This document shows positions 1 through 8,797 of a stretch of 64,000 bases of DNA, piece by piece (the stretch's first letter is position 1; each line of letters begins with the position of its first letter). Below the pieces are notes generated by a model, which worked only from the letters and a program-made list of their open reading frames with translations, was not told the origin of the DNA and made no database searches. The stretch is from Niallia sp. NCCP-28. Lineage in GTDB: Bacteria; Bacillota; Bacilli; Bacillales; Cytobacillaceae. The position numbers and the translations under genes are program-made. Location: assembly GCF_023168165.1 (NCBI RefSeq), contig NZ_BQYJ01000001.1, forward strand, positions 248,001 to 312,000, given 5' to 3'.

Positions 1-404
1 AATAGATTAGAAAAAGTATGCGGAATCGCTGGACTTGTTGAAAACACGGCTAGTTTTGCACTTGGATCTTCGGTTGCCGCCCAATGGGGCAAATAATGCA
101 AATAAACAATGACTGCCCCTAGTAATCCGCCAATTACTTGTGCAAGTATATAACCTGGAACCTGATGCCAAGGAAATGCTCCTGAAATCGCAAATGCAAT
201 GGTAACAGCTAGATTTAGATGTGCACCGCTAATATTCCCAACAGCAAATGCTCCCATTACAACAGCTAGTCCCCATGCAATGGTAATAACAACCCATCCC
301 CCATTGTTAGAAAACGTTTTCTTTAGATTTGCTCCCGCTACTACTCCCCCTCCAATTACAATCAGAATCATTGTGCCGATTATTTCTCCCAAAAATGCTG
401 TCAT
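1..404 (-). CDS. glpF: Glycerol uptake facilitator GlpF, 3' end missing (runs off left edge)
   Basis: This is an aquaporin-family channel that lets glycerol cross the membrane for phosphorylation by glycerol kinase. Only the first 134 or so residues lie in the window; the rest is beyond base 1. The N-terminus MTAFLGEIIGTMILI and the motif SGAHLNLAVT, followed by FPWHQVPGYI and YLHYLPHWAA, match Bacillus GlpF closely. The first signature, normally Asn-Pro-Ala, reads Asn-Leu-Ala here (residues about 64-66), a substitution known in a few aquaglyceroporins. The gene sits behind a long leader holding a catabolite-repression site and an antiterminator-type hairpin, and glpP lies just upstream, so control by glycerol-3-phosphate and CcpA is likely. 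Confidence 0.95.
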   Translation of the reverse strand, partial: MTAFLGEIIGTMILIVIGGGVVAGANLKKTFSNNGGWVVITIAWGLAVVMGAFAVGNISGAHLNLAVTIAFAISGAFPWHQVPGYILAQVIGGLLGAVIVYLHYLPHWAATEDPSAKLAVFSTSPAIPHTFSNL

Positions 405-484
405 CGTTTTTCCTCTTTTCTTTTTCATCCATCAATCTACCTGAAACTTCCAATCACTCTGCACTCAAGCATTTTTGGATAAAG

Positions 485-633
485 CGAAACTTCAATCAGT
501 GGGAGTTTTCCATGTCCCCGCTGATTGTTAGTTGAACCAATCGGGTCTTTGCAGGCTAGTTTCTACCGCCTAGATTTTTCATTTCTTCCCACCATCCCTT
601 AGGTGAGAGTTTTACTGCCCGGTCATGCCGGAT
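485..633 (+). repeat. Family-1 structured intergenic repeat, copy A
   Basis: About 150 bp with the family hallmarks: a left hairpin (TTCAATCAGTGGG against CCCGCTGATTG), then CTACCGCCTAG pairing with CTTAGGTGAGAG, closed by a GGC/GCC arm ending in TTTACTGCCC. It lies inside the glpF untranslated leader, between the antiterminator hairpin and the glpF start, on the opposite strand to glpF. No ORF fits it. Confidence 0.75.
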
Positions 634-640
634 AAACAAG

Positions 641-712
641 AAAAAAGGAGAAGCACATCAGAAATTTCCCACATATATAATATGTGATTTCTGTTTGTGC
701 ATCTCCTTTTTC
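641..712 (-). terminator. GlpP-type leader terminator of glpF
   Basis: A long imperfect hairpin on the minus strand: AAAAAGGAGATGCACA with CAGAAAT pairs with ATTTCTGATGTGCTTCTCC and is followed by TTTTTTC. It sits between the glpF promoter and gene. In B. subtilis the GlpP protein relieves such a terminator in the glpFK leader in the presence of glycerol-3-phosphate; the same mechanism is inferred here because glpP is adjacent. Confidence 0.8.
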
Positions 713-740
713 TCCGACACATAAATTAACTTGTGGATTT

Positions 741-769
741 ATTGTACGACAATCTGAAAACGCTGTCAA
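741..769 (-). promoter_or_regulatory. SigA promoter of glpF with overlapping cre (CcpA) site
   Basis: On the minus strand TTGACA (764-769) and TACAAT (741-746) are separated by exactly 17 bases. The -35 box overlaps TGACAGCGTTTTCA (755-768), which fits the cre consensus TGNNANCGNWNNCA. This places glpF under carbon catabolite repression, as for glpF in B. subtilis. Confidence 0.85.
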
Positions 770-859
770 CCATAAAAACATTTTCACTATGCAAAAATTT
801 TTTCTATTTTCTAAAAAACAGAACACTTTTTTTCTTGCACTCGCACGCCAGAACCAATC

Positions 860-1405
860 TCACTCAAAATTTTCCCAAAGTTCTTTTTTAGATGTAGTAA
901 TTCCTGTAGCTCCAGCCTTTAATGCATTTTCCACATCTGCTTCAGTCCGAATCAATCCTCCTGCCAAAATTGGTGTATCTAACTTCTCTTTAATTTCGGC
1001 AATCATCCAAGGCATAGCTCCCGGCAACACTTCAATATAGTCAGGCTGCGTCCTTTTTACTAGCTTGATGCTTTTTTCAATGGCATGGCTGTCAAGCAAA
1101 AACACCCTTTGTATTGCCAGCACATGCTTTTGCTTTGCCTTTTGAATAACAGATGACTTAGTAGAAATCAGGCCATATGGTTTAAATTCTTGGCAAATAT
1201 ACTCAGTTGCAAAATCATCGCTTTTCAGTCCTTGAATTAAATCTACATGATAAATCATTTTTTTCCCTGCATGCTTTGCCATAGTAGCTATATTTTTTAA
1301 TTGAGATATATGAATTTCTAAAAATACACCTATTTCAAAATCACTTTTTAAAAATTGTTCAAATTCTTTCATATTTGCAGAAGCTGGTATAATTTTCTGT
1401 TTCAT
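860..1405 (-). CDS. glpP: Glycerol-3-phosphate-responsive antiterminator GlpP
   Basis: GlpP is a TIM-barrel RNA-binding regulator that senses glycerol-3-phosphate and lets transcription read through the glp leader terminators. The 181-residue product shows the family landmarks GVFLEIHISQL, YHVDLIQGL, DYIEVLPGAMP and TPILAGGLI. I start it at the ATG at 1405, preceded by GGGGAG; a GTG four codons earlier overlaps that ribosome site and is less likely. It lies directly upstream of glpF, transcribed the same way, and the target hairpin lies between them. Length and sequence are normal for the family. Confidence 0.93.
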   Translation of the reverse strand: MKQKIIPASANMKEFEQFLKSDFEIGVFLEIHISQLKNIATMAKHAGKKMIYHVDLIQGLKSDDFATEYICQEFKPYGLISTKSSVIQKAKQKHVLAIQRVFLLDSHAIEKSIKLVKRTQPDYIEVLPGAMPWMIAEIKEKLDTPILAGGLIRTEADVENALKAGATGITTSKKELWENFE

Positions 1406-1469
1406 CTTTCTCCCCACTAAACCAAATTTTCGCCATGCTTATGAGCACCCTATTGATTGAATTTTTCTT

Positions 1470-2138
1470 TTATCTATTTGTTTTCTTTTCATAATAACGA
1501 AAAACAATAATACAAATAAATAAAAATGCCATGCCAACTGAATAGCCCCCGAGCACATCTGTCGGAAAATGCACCCCTAAATAAATTCTGCTTATGCCAA
1601 TAAGCAAAATAAACAGACAAAACACCACGACGGCAACCTTTCTTATTTTAGATGGTTTCATTAAATGAAGAACAACAAATGCTAAACTTCCATAAAACAA
1701 AAGAGAACCCATAGAATGGCCACTAGGAAAACTATAGCTTTTTTCAATGACAATTGGCAAGATATCAGGACGCTCTCGTTTAAAAAACCACTTTAGACTT
1801 ATATTTAATAAGGCTCCTCCCCCAGATGCACTTAATAAAAAAAGGGCGAGAGCGTATTTTTTCTTCCAGCATAACAAACAAGCGATGATTATTAAGGCAA
1901 CAGCAATCCACTTTATAGAACCAAAAAAACTAATGGCGATCATCAATAGAGTAAAACGGTCAGAAACAAAGGATTGAATAAATGCAATCACAGTGGAATC
2001 GAATGCAATTACATCCTTGCTTGTTACCCATTTAGCAATTCCTATAAATGCAGCCAATCCAGCCAATACGATAAATAAAACAAAAAAAACGTACTTCCTT
2101 GTCATTTGACTTTCTTTCTCCATCCTATATGTATCCAT
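1470..2138 (-). CDS. PAP2-family membrane phosphatase (YodM-like)
   Basis: A 222-residue integral membrane phosphatase of the type-2 phosphatidic acid phosphatase family, acting on lipid phosphates such as phosphatidylglycerol phosphate or undecaprenyl pyrophosphate at the outer membrane face. The three signature blocks are all present: KRERPD, SFPSGHS with the catalytic His, and SRIYLGVHFPTDVLGG. About six hydrophobic segments are visible. The ATG at 2138 is preceded by GGAG at a rather long distance; Met-6 and Met-12 are alternative starts. It is a single gene. The exact substrate cannot be read from sequence. Confidence 0.9.
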   Translation of the reverse strand: MDTYRMEKESQMTRKYVFFVLFIVLAGLAAFIGIAKWVTSKDVIAFDSTVIAFIQSFVSDRFTLLMIAISFFGSIKWIAVALIIIACLLCWKKKYALALFLLSASGGGALLNISLKWFFKRERPDILPIVIEKSYSFPSGHSMGSLLFYGSLAFVVLHLMKPSKIRKVAVVVFCLFILLIGISRIYLGVHFPTDVLGGYSVGMAFLFICIIVFRYYEKKTNR

Positions 2139-2400
2139 CTTAGATATATCCTCCTATACTTTCTTGCCTATTAACATACCCATAAATAAAAAAAAGCTAA
2201 CAATCTTGCTTCTACAGGAAGTTATTCTTCATCTAGATTTTTTATGTTCACTCCCAATTTTTCCAAATTTCTCTTTTATTCACCTTAATTTTTTTTGGCG
2301 AATGCAGAAAATTTCCTTCTCTAAAAATACAAGCATGCAACCTTCCTGCAGCCATCGCAAAAATAACATGGCCTTTTCAACATAACTTTATGCTATCTCC

Positions 2401-3126
2401 TTATTTAGGTGCACGAAAACCCGCTGCTTTGGCTTCTTTTTCTGTGCAGAACATTTTTTCTGCTTTTGTTTGTTTATACCAAGGAGAATCGGGCGTATGA
2501 TAAATTTTATCATCAGCTGTAATATTTCCTTTTATCAAACATTCCTTGCTCATATTCTCTTTAGAAATTTCGTCTGTTATAATCTCTTTATGAAAACCAT
2601 CTTCCTGGACATAGTTTTCTACAGACCATATTCCAACTCCTAATTTTTGTGCTTTTTTTTGAATAGTGGTGAAAACATCCACATATCTCGTGTTGGGATC
2701 ATAAATATATGCCACTCTTGCTAATCCTTTTTGAAGCAATTGTTTTTGCACCATTTCTCCATCTGCATACACATATGCCAAGAGTCGTCCGTACTTATCT
2801 CGATTTTGGCCAATATCAAACTCCAACTCCAGTGTATCTGCATTTTCCACTATTTGTTTCGTAAATTCTTTCGCTTCTTTCCCATATGGCTGTGCTCCTA
2901 AACGAGGATGCGCTGTTTCTGGTGTATCTATAAGCAAAAAACGTACACTTTCTTTATTTCCTTTATATCGTACAGAAATAGTGTCCCCATCAATTGCTTT
3001 CTCTAGGCTAACATTAACCCTTTTATTCTCCGTTTTTTCTTCTTCTACAGCTGAATCAATTAATGAACAGCCCGTTAAGACCATGGTTATAAACAAAAAA
3101 ACAAAATATTTATATACATTTTTCAT
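2401..3126 (-). CDS. Thermonuclease-family lipoprotein with C-terminal sunset-type domain
   Basis: A secreted, lipid-anchored nuclease. The signal ends in the lipobox VLTGC. Residues about 37-165 form a staphylococcal-nuclease fold with the catalytic Arg and Glu in RFLLIDTPET and the second Arg in DKYGRLLAYVY, so it should be active on DNA or RNA and calcium dependent. The last 45 residues (IKGNITADDKIYHTPDS, then MFCTEKEAKAAGFR) match the small C-terminal module often attached to Bacillus extracellular nucleases. B. subtilis YncB is a relative. It is transcribed alone, downstream of the dapF terminator. The ribosome site is weak, but no better start exists. Confidence 0.9.
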   Translation of the reverse strand: MKNVYKYFVFLFITMVLTGCSLIDSAVEEEKTENKRVNVSLEKAIDGDTISVRYKGNKESVRFLLIDTPETAHPRLGAQPYGKEAKEFTKQIVENADTLELEFDIGQNRDKYGRLLAYVYADGEMVQKQLLQKGLARVAYIYDPNTRYVDVFTTIQKKAQKLGVGIWSVENYVQEDGFHKEIITDEISKENMSKECLIKGNITADDKIYHTPDSPWYKQTKAEKMFCTEKEAKAAGFRAPK

Positions 3127-3194
3127 CTTAAAATTCCTTAATCCTTTCTTTTAAAACAAATATTTTAAACTCTTTATTTTTTCAAAAAAATAAG

Positions 3195-3247
3195 AAGCTG
3201 TCTCTACTCTTTGATAAAATTTCCCAAAAGAGAGAAGACAGCTTTTT
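3195..3247 (-). terminator. Terminator after the DapF-like gene
   Basis: AAGCTGTCT and AGACAGCTT flank a loop containing a further CTCTTTTG/CAAAGAG pairing. On the minus strand the stem is followed by a T-rich run. It ends the dapF-like transcript. Confidence 0.85.
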
Positions 3248-3265
3248 AAAACAATAATTTTTATG

Positions 3266-4258
3266 TTATATAAGTTTTTCTTTTATATATTTTTGTGCAG
3301 AGTGCTGAAGTTTTTCATATTGAACTGCTTCTGCTTCATTCACGTTTTTCTCTATAATCGAAAAACGTTCTGTATCTTGCAGCTCTACTTCTATCTTAGC
3401 ATCATATACATATGTTGCGTTCCCGATTAAATCAATGCGATACTTCCCATTGGTTTCATGGACAAATGTGCGAACCTTTCCTCCATTGTTATATACCTCT
3501 ATGTATTCGCCCACCTTATTGAAACCATTTAAAATCGTTACAAGCGAAGACGCAGACATAGCTGTTCCACAAGCATTTGTAAAGCCGACTCCTCTTTCAA
3601 ATGTACGGACATAAATACTTGCTTCATCTAAAATGGATACAAAACTGACATTTACTCCATCTGTAAATAACTCATTTGGACCATTTACATATTGGCTCAT
3701 CTTTTCCTGCAAAGGAGAATCGATTTGTTGCTTATTTACAATGGAAATCAAATGTGGATTAGGAACTGCCAGTGCAGTAAAGTGCAATTCCTCATTTAAT
3801 GCTTGCAACTTCTCATTTTTTAATGTCGGCTGCTCAATATGCAATGGCAAATCGGCCACATCAAATGATACTGGTGAGATTTCCACTAAATAAGTTGGAA
3901 TTTCCGGAAAAATTTCTTCCTCTCTTTTCACTTCTAAATCGGCTTTCATTGTTTCAATAACTGCTTCTTCTACATCCAATAGTTCACAAACATAACGGGC
4001 CACACAACGAATTCCATTTCCGCACATAGAAGCTTCTGATCCATCTGCATTAAAAACACGCATTTTCGCATGACAGTTCTCGCTTTCACTTGGCAAAACA
4101 AACAGAATGCCGTCTGCACCAAGAAGAGAACTGCGGTCACAAAACGCCTTTGCCAATTCTGCCCGATTAGTTTCTGAAAAATGATAAGGATTCGAAATTT
4201 CATCTATAATAAGAAAATCATTTCCGCTGCCATGACATTTCGTTACTTTTATTTCCAT
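3266..4258 (-). CDS. Diaminopimelate epimerase-like protein, unusually long
   Basis: PLP-independent amino-acid epimerase of the DapF family, which in lysine and peptidoglycan synthesis converts LL- to meso-diaminopimelate using two cysteines. Both are present: Cys-79 in MCGNGIRCVARY and Cys-230 in GVGFTNACGTAMSAS, and the N-terminus KVTKCHGSGNDFLIID fits. It is 330 residues against about 285 for ordinary Bacillus DapF, with an extra acidic C-terminal tail of roughly 45 residues, and the second motif departs from the usual ERGVGETLACGTG. It may be a divergent paralogue with another substrate rather than the housekeeping enzyme. Single gene with its own terminator. Confidence 0.8.
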   Translation of the reverse strand: MEIKVTKCHGSGNDFLIIDEISNPYHFSETNRAELAKAFCDRSSLLGADGILFVLPSESENCHAKMRVFNADGSEASMCGNGIRCVARYVCELLDVEEAVIETMKADLEVKREEEIFPEIPTYLVEISPVSFDVADLPLHIEQPTLKNEKLQALNEELHFTALAVPNPHLISIVNKQQIDSPLQEKMSQYVNGPNELFTDGVNVSFVSILDEASIYVRTFERGVGFTNACGTAMSASSLVTILNGFNKVGEYIEVYNNGGKVRTFVHETNGKYRIDLIGNATYVYDAKIEVELQDTERFSIIEKNVNEAEAVQYEKLQHSAQKYIKEKLI

Positions 4259-4514
4259 ATTAATTCCCCCAAGTTACCTCAATTAGTCTCTCTCATTGTA
4301 CTAATGCATACATAAATCTGCAATTATCTTTTCAGATATTTTATAAAATAGATATGGTTTCCAAACTGTCCGCTGATTAATCGCACTTTAAAGGAATTAT
4401 ACAACGAACTATGAGGTTCCTTCTATTCTTTAGCCCTATTTAATGATTCTCCACCATATTCTAAATACATCCTTTTCCATAATCATTAACTATTCAAGAA
4501 ATTATTTACGCAAA

Positions 4515-4554
4515 AAAGCTCTATTCTTTGCCGCTTAGACAAAAATAGAGCTTT
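4515..4554 (-). terminator. Terminator after the purine permease gene
   Basis: AAAGCTCTATT pairs with AATAGAGCTTT, followed on the minus strand by TTTTTT. The rest of the 328-base gap between the permease and the DapF-like gene (4259-4586) shows no ORF with a ribosome site. It contains a CCGCTGATTAAT fragment faintly like the start of the family-1 repeat. Confidence 0.9.
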
Positions 4555-4586
4555 GCCATCTAACCATTTGTTCCATCATTATTATT

Positions 4587-5885
4587 TTAATGCATATACT
4601 GAAGCACAAAATTAATTAGGAATAAAGAAGATATTAAATATAGAGGCAAAGAAACTTCCTTCGCCTTTCCTAAAGCAATCTTTAAGATTGGGTATAATAT
4701 AAAACCAATTGCCATGCCATCTGCGATGCTGTACGTAAATGGAATCATTGCAATGATAAAAAAGCTCGGAAAACTTTCGCTTAAATCTTTTACATCTAAA
4801 TTACGGATATTCTGAAGCATCAGTCCGCCGATAATTATTAATATCGGAGCAATCGCACTGTCTGGTATAAGCTTGATAACAGGAACAAAAAAAATAGAAC
4901 ACATAAACAATAATCCTGCCACCACAGCTGTTATACCCGTTTTTCCTCCAGCTGCCATACTTGCCGTACTTTCTACTGTCGATACTGTTGGGCTGCTTCC
5001 TGTTAAACTAGATAAAAAAACAGAAATAGAATTTGCTTGAAATGCTTTTTTAAATCGATCCGGTCTGTTTAAATAACTAACATGATTATGAACTAAACCG
5101 ATATTTTCAAAAACCAATACCATCGTTAAAGAAAATACCGCAACCCAAAATGGGATTGTCATCAATTGTTCAAAGGATACATGCCCAAATACACCCTTAT
5201 ACTCCTCTAATTGAATACTAGTCCCCTTTATTGTGCTTATATCTAATAATCCAAACATCCAAGAAATCGCAGTACCTACAATAATCGTAATTAAAAAATT
5301 GCCTTTTACATTGCGAAGAAACAAAATAATACTTACAAGAAAAGTAAAAACGGTTGCCAACACATGGGGCTCACTAAAAGAACCCAAGGAAATTAAAGAA
5401 TTGGTTCCTTTCTCTACAATTCCGCCTTTTTCTAATCCTATCAGCATCAAAAATAAACCTAAACCAACTGTTATGGATTCTTTAAGGCTTGCTGGAATCG
5501 AGGCGCTGACGATTTTTGCCAATTTTGTAAATGCAACAATCATAAACAGCAGTCCAGAAATAAACACTACTCCAAGAGCTTCCTGCCATGTAAGTCCCAT
5601 CGACTGAACGATTGTATAAGAAAATAATGCATTAATGCCCATGCCCGGCACTAAAAGAACAGGTATCTTCCCCAAAAATCCCATCAACAAACAGCCAACA
5701 ACAGAAGTGATAATTGTTGCAATAATTGCTGCTTCTAATGGAATTCCTGCTTCTGCCAGTATTAATGAATTAACAGCGACAATATATACAACGGTAAAAA
5801 AACCGACTGTCCCTGCAAAAAATTCACCCTTCCATGTAGCATCTAATCTCCCCAATTGAAAATAATCATTAAGCCATTTTTTCAT
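4587..5885 (-). CDS. NCS2-family purine permease (AzgA/PbuG type)
   Basis: A 432-residue membrane transporter with about 12-14 hydrophobic segments. The N-terminus WKGEFFAGTVGFFTVVYIVAVN, LLVPGMGINALFSYTIV and the SSLTGSSPTVSTVESTASMAAGGKTG block are diagnostic of the AzgA-like branch of NCS2, which imports hypoxanthine, guanine or adenine with protons (B. subtilis PbuG/PbuO). I looked for a purine riboswitch in the upstream gap and did not find one, so regulation differs from B. subtilis pbuG or is not visible. Exact purine specificity cannot be told. Monocistronic. Confidence 0.9.
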   Translation of the reverse strand: MKKWLNDYFQLGRLDATWKGEFFAGTVGFFTVVYIVAVNSLILAEAGIPLEAAIIATIITSVVGCLLMGFLGKIPVLLVPGMGINALFSYTIVQSMGLTWQEALGVVFISGLLFMIVAFTKLAKIVSASIPASLKESITVGLGLFLMLIGLEKGGIVEKGTNSLISLGSFSEPHVLATVFTFLVSIILFLRNVKGNFLITIIVGTAISWMFGLLDISTIKGTSIQLEEYKGVFGHVSFEQLMTIPFWVAVFSLTMVLVFENIGLVHNHVSYLNRPDRFKKAFQANSISVFLSSLTGSSPTVSTVESTASMAAGGKTGITAVVAGLLFMCSIFFVPVIKLIPDSAIAPILIIIGGLMLQNIRNLDVKDLSESFPSFFIIAMIPFTYSIADGMAIGFILYPILKIALGKAKEVSLPLYLISSLFLINFVLQYMH

Positions 5886-6161
5886 TTTTATTCATTACCT
5901 TTAAAACAATAGCCCTCTCCCTACCCGCTCCATCTTTAATCTATAATTAAAGGGAGCCACAAATAATAATTTTAACAGCTTCCCATTAATATGCCAAATG
6001 TTTTTTCTGCCTGCCCAGAAAAAAATATTTCCTATTATTTTAAACCAAAGATATGATGCATTCTATTACTAATTTACTATGCTATTGGAAGAGGGAAGAC
6101 CTCTGGGGAAAACATGCCACAGGAGAACATAGGCGAAAATGCAACCTCGCCTATACCAAAA

Positions 6162-6205
6162 AGACTGTAGGCAAATTCCTTTTTTCGAATTCTGACCTAC
6201 AGTCT
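6162..6205 (-). terminator. Terminator of the riboflavin operon
   Basis: AGACTGTAGG and CCTACAGTCT form a perfect 10-bp stem, followed on the minus strand by TTTTT. It lies in the 456-base gap between ribH and the permease, which also holds a small TAGGCGA/TCGCCTA hairpin (about 6130-6154) and a GGGAAGC/GGCTCCC hairpin near 5950-5985 but no ORF. Confidence 0.85.
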
Positions 6206-6341
6206 AAAATGTTTATTTTTTAATAAAATGAACCTTTTTCTTCATTATATAGCATTGCCTAGGATGGTATTGATTGCCCATCTAAAATTTTATTCTAACA
6301 AACTGAATATTTCAATAGGTCATTGGCAAAAAGGAAATGTT

Positions 6342-6809
6342 TTAAGCAAACTGTTTGTATAAATTCCCCATCTCAATTGCTCCAACTGCCGCTTCCCAAC
6401 CTTTGTTTCCTGCTTTTGTTCCTGCTCGTTCAATTGCTTGTTCAATTGATTCTGTTGTCAGCACTCCAAAAATAATCGGCACACCAGAAGCTAGGGATGT
6501 ACTTGCCACTCCTTTTGCCACTTCATTGCTTACATAATCAAAATGAGGCGTAGCCCCGCGAATAACAGTCCCAAGTGTAATGACCGCATCATATTCTTTT
6601 GATTCTGCTATTTTTTTTGCAGCAAGGGGTATTTCAAAAACTCCCGGAACCCAGATGACCGCAATATCTTTTTCTTCTACTCCATGTCTTTTCAACGCAT
6701 CTTCCGCACCCGCCAGCAATCTTGTCGTAATAAATTCATTAAATCTTGATACAACCACTGCAATTTTCAGTCCACTGCCAACTAAGTGGCCTTCATATAC
6801 TTTTTTCAT
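6342..6809 (-). CDS. ribH: 6,7-dimethyl-8-ribityllumazine synthase
   Basis: RibH condenses 5-amino-6-ribitylaminouracil with 3,4-dihydroxy-2-butanone 4-phosphate to the lumazine that RibE turns into riboflavin. It normally forms a 60-mer shell. The 155-residue product has the typical [42 protein letters not shown] and [23 protein letters not shown]. It is the last gene of the ribE-ribB-ribH operon. Its ATG overlaps the ribB stop codon by one base (TAATG), indicating translational coupling. Expression should follow the FMN riboswitch. Confidence 0.97.
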   Translation of the reverse strand: MKKVYEGHLVGSGLKIAVVVSRFNEFITTRLLAGAEDALKRHGVEEKDIAVIWVPGVFEIPLAAKKIAESKEYDAVITLGTVIRGATPHFDYVSNEVAKGVASTSLASGVPIIFGVLTTESIEQAIERAGTKAGNKGWEAAVGAIEMGNLYKQFA

Positions 6810-7429
6810 TATATTATTTCCTCTTTTCTAATTTTTTTATATTCCACCAAGTCTGTTATTGTAATCATTTTCACATCAAATTTTTTGGAGATTTGCACCA
6901 AATCATTCACTCTAGCCATTGTTCCATCCTCATTCAGAATTTCGCAAATTATCCCTGATTTTATTGTGGATCCTGCTAGTTCTGCTAAATCAACAGCAGC
7001 TTCTGTATGTCCATTTCTTTCTAATACTCCACCACTTGCTGCAATAAGCGGGAAAATATGGCCTGGTCTTGTAAACTCCTCTGCTTTCGCCTCTTTATCC
7101 ATCATTTTTTGAATAGTGAAAGCACGTTCATAGGCACTAATGCCAGTTGTTGTTTCTTTATGATCAACGCTAACCGTAAAAGCAGTTTGTCGAGGATCAT
7201 TATTTTTAGCCACCATTGGGTCAAGCTCTAAATGCTCTGCTAATTCTTTTTGTATCGGCACACATATTAAGCCACGCCCTTCCTTGGCCATAAAATTAAT
7301 CATTTCTGGTGTGACAAATTCTGAAAGGCCGATAAAGTCGCCTTCATTTTCCCGATTTTCATCATCACAGACGATAACAACCTTGCCTTTTTGCAAATCT
7401 GCGAGTGCTTCTTTTATTGAATGAAACAT
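6809..7429 (-). CDS. ribB: 3,4-dihydroxy-2-butanone-4-phosphate synthase, stand-alone
   Basis: Converts ribulose 5-phosphate to 3,4-dihydroxy-2-butanone 4-phosphate and formate. The acidic metal-binding loop [11 protein letters not shown], the TRPGHIFPL block and [13 protein letters not shown] are all present. In B. subtilis and most relatives this domain is fused to GTP cyclohydrolase II (RibBA, about 400 residues). Here the protein stops at residue 206, just after [11 protein letters not shown], exactly at the normal domain boundary, and the next gene begins at once. The first enzyme of the pathway, GTP cyclohydrolase II, is therefore absent from this operon. No frameshifted remnant is visible. 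Confidence 0.96.
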   Translation of the reverse strand: MFHSIKEALADLQKGKVVIVCDDENRENEGDFIGLSEFVTPEMINFMAKEGRGLICVPIQKELAEHLELDPMVAKNNDPRQTAFTVSVDHKETTTGISAYERAFTIQKMMDKEAKAEEFTRPGHIFPLIAASGGVLERNGHTEAAVDLAELAGSTIKSGIICEILNEDGTMARVNDLVQISKKFDVKMITITDLVEYKKIRKEEII

Positions 7430-7465
7430 GCTATTTCCACCTTTCTAGCGAACGCTCTTTTCCCG

Positions 7466-8119
7466 TTAATAAAAACCATTTTCCTTTAAAAACGAGGAAG
7501 TGATTGCATTTGTTTTTGGGGAGGATTTCATCCCCCTTTGCATAAACTGATAAAAGTATTTTGCCATCATATCAAACTCTAGATTAACGATATCACCAGG
7601 CAATTTTTTCCCAACTATCGAAACATCTGCTGTATGAGGAATAATAGATACAGTTAGAGAATGATCACTGGCTTGAAAAATCGTCAAACTTGTGCCATCA
7701 ATGCTCACAGATCCTTTTTCTAAAAGGAGATGGGTATATTCTTCAGGTACTTCCACCTCCATAACCAGACTGTTTTCCTGTCTTTTTTTATGTAAAATTG
7801 ATCCCACACAATCTACATGGCCTGTAACAAAATGTCCGCCAAAACGGCCATTTGCTATGATTGCCCGTTCTAAATTGACTTCCGCTCCCATTTTCAGCAA
7901 AGCAAGCGACGTATCTTGAAATGTCTCTGGCATTACATCCACCGCAAAAAAGTGGCGGTCAAAAACAGTAACAGTTAAACAAACACCATTAACAGCAATG
8001 CTGTCGCCTAATTTCATATCTTCCATTATTCGATTTGCCTGTATGGTAAGTTTAAGAGAATGACCATCTTTTGTAATTTTTTTTACAACGCCTGTTTCTT
8101 CAATTATTCCAGTAAACAA
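7466..8119 (-). CDS. ribE: Riboflavin synthase alpha chain
   Basis: Trimeric enzyme dismutating two lumazine molecules to riboflavin and 5-amino-6-ribitylaminouracil. Two repeated lumazine-binding halves are visible: MFTGIIEETG with the GDSIAVNGVCLTV motif, then GRFGGHFVTGHVDCVG with the GSVSIDGTSLTI motif. Length 217 is normal. The start is TTG at 8119, seven bases after AGGGGG; no ATG or GTG is available in frame. It is the first gene of the operon, about 420 bases downstream of the FMN riboswitch, where other Bacillaceae carry ribD. Confidence 0.96.
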   Translation of the reverse strand: MFTGIIEETGVVKKITKDGHSLKLTIQANRIMEDMKLGDSIAVNGVCLTVTVFDRHFFAVDVMPETFQDTSLALLKMGAEVNLERAIIANGRFGGHFVTGHVDCVGSILHKKRQENSLVMEVEVPEEYTHLLLEKGSVSIDGTSLTIFQASDHSLTVSIIPHTADVSIVGKKLPGDIVNLEFDMMAKYFYQFMQRGMKSSPKTNAITSSFLKENGFY

Positions 8120-8352
8120 TAAACAACCCCCTTTCTAAAAAATAGCATCAAGAAAAAAAGCAATTAAATAGGACTTCGAGGACTAAAACGTAGAGTTATT
8201 TGAAGCATGGAACAGGAAAATAAGATTGGTTTTGTCATTTAAGATGCTGTAAATTTTAAGATTATTAAAACATCTAAGAACAGACTAATCTAAATGGAAG
8301 TCAACTGCGCAATCTTTCTTCTCCAGTTTCCTGGTATTTATAACACAAATAA

Positions 8353-8376
8353 CCCGTATATAGTAGTATATACGGG
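8353..8376 (-). other. Hairpin between FMN riboswitch and ribE
   Basis: CCCGTATATA and TATATACGGG form a perfect 10-bp stem with a four-base loop, followed on the minus strand by TTATTTGTG. It is the best candidate for the expression-platform terminator, but the T-run is weak. A second small hairpin, CCAG-GAAA-CTGG with a GNRA loop, lies at 8323-8334. The stretch 8120-8535 carries no ORF and no trace of ribD that I can read. Confidence 0.45.
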
Positions 8377-8539
8377 AAAAGTGCATAACAAAGAAACGGT
8401 TTTAGCAGAATAAACAGTATATAAAATATACTTGCAGCACAATTAATATGTTCAACAAACAAACATGCGCAAAAATAACATTTTGCTATGCTAAAAATTC
8501 TACACTAAAAGATATGTAAAAGAATCTACACAAACTTCG

Positions 8540-8682
8540 CTATTCCTTCTCCCATCCAGACTGTACTGTCGGCTTTGGTTTCTCACCAAATCCACCGACT
8601 TATATTCCTATAAGCCGGGTCACGGGCTTAGAGTCTAAACTCATCACCGCCGGTTGGGAATTTCACCCTACCCCGAAGGCGA
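8540..8682 (-). ncRNA. FMN riboswitch (RFN element)
   Basis: Read on the minus strand the segment contains the conserved RFN blocks in order: TTCGGGGTAGGGTGAAATTC, CCGGCGGTGATGAG, AGCCCGTGACCCG, GGTGGATTTGGTGAGAAACC, GCCGACAGTACAGTCTGG and ATGGGAGAAGG, with the closing stem GAAGG/CCTTC. Binding of FMN should shut off the ribE-ribB-ribH operon by early termination or by hiding the ribosome site. Confidence 0.97.
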
Positions 8683-8797
8683 TCAATAAGTTCCACTAAA
8701 CAGAAGCTTAAAACAATGGGTGTCGATCAACACAAACTGCAGCACTTCTTGGTTTATTGTCACTTATGATCCTTTACTATTTAATTAATGCTATCTT

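Noticed and set aside
4365..4470. Ninth family-1 copy
   Set aside because: Only CCGCTGATTAAT matches; the right-half blocks are absent.
5886..6161. Purine riboswitch ahead of the NCS2 permease
   Set aside because: No TCTACC or CCGTAAA-type core blocks were found on the minus strand.
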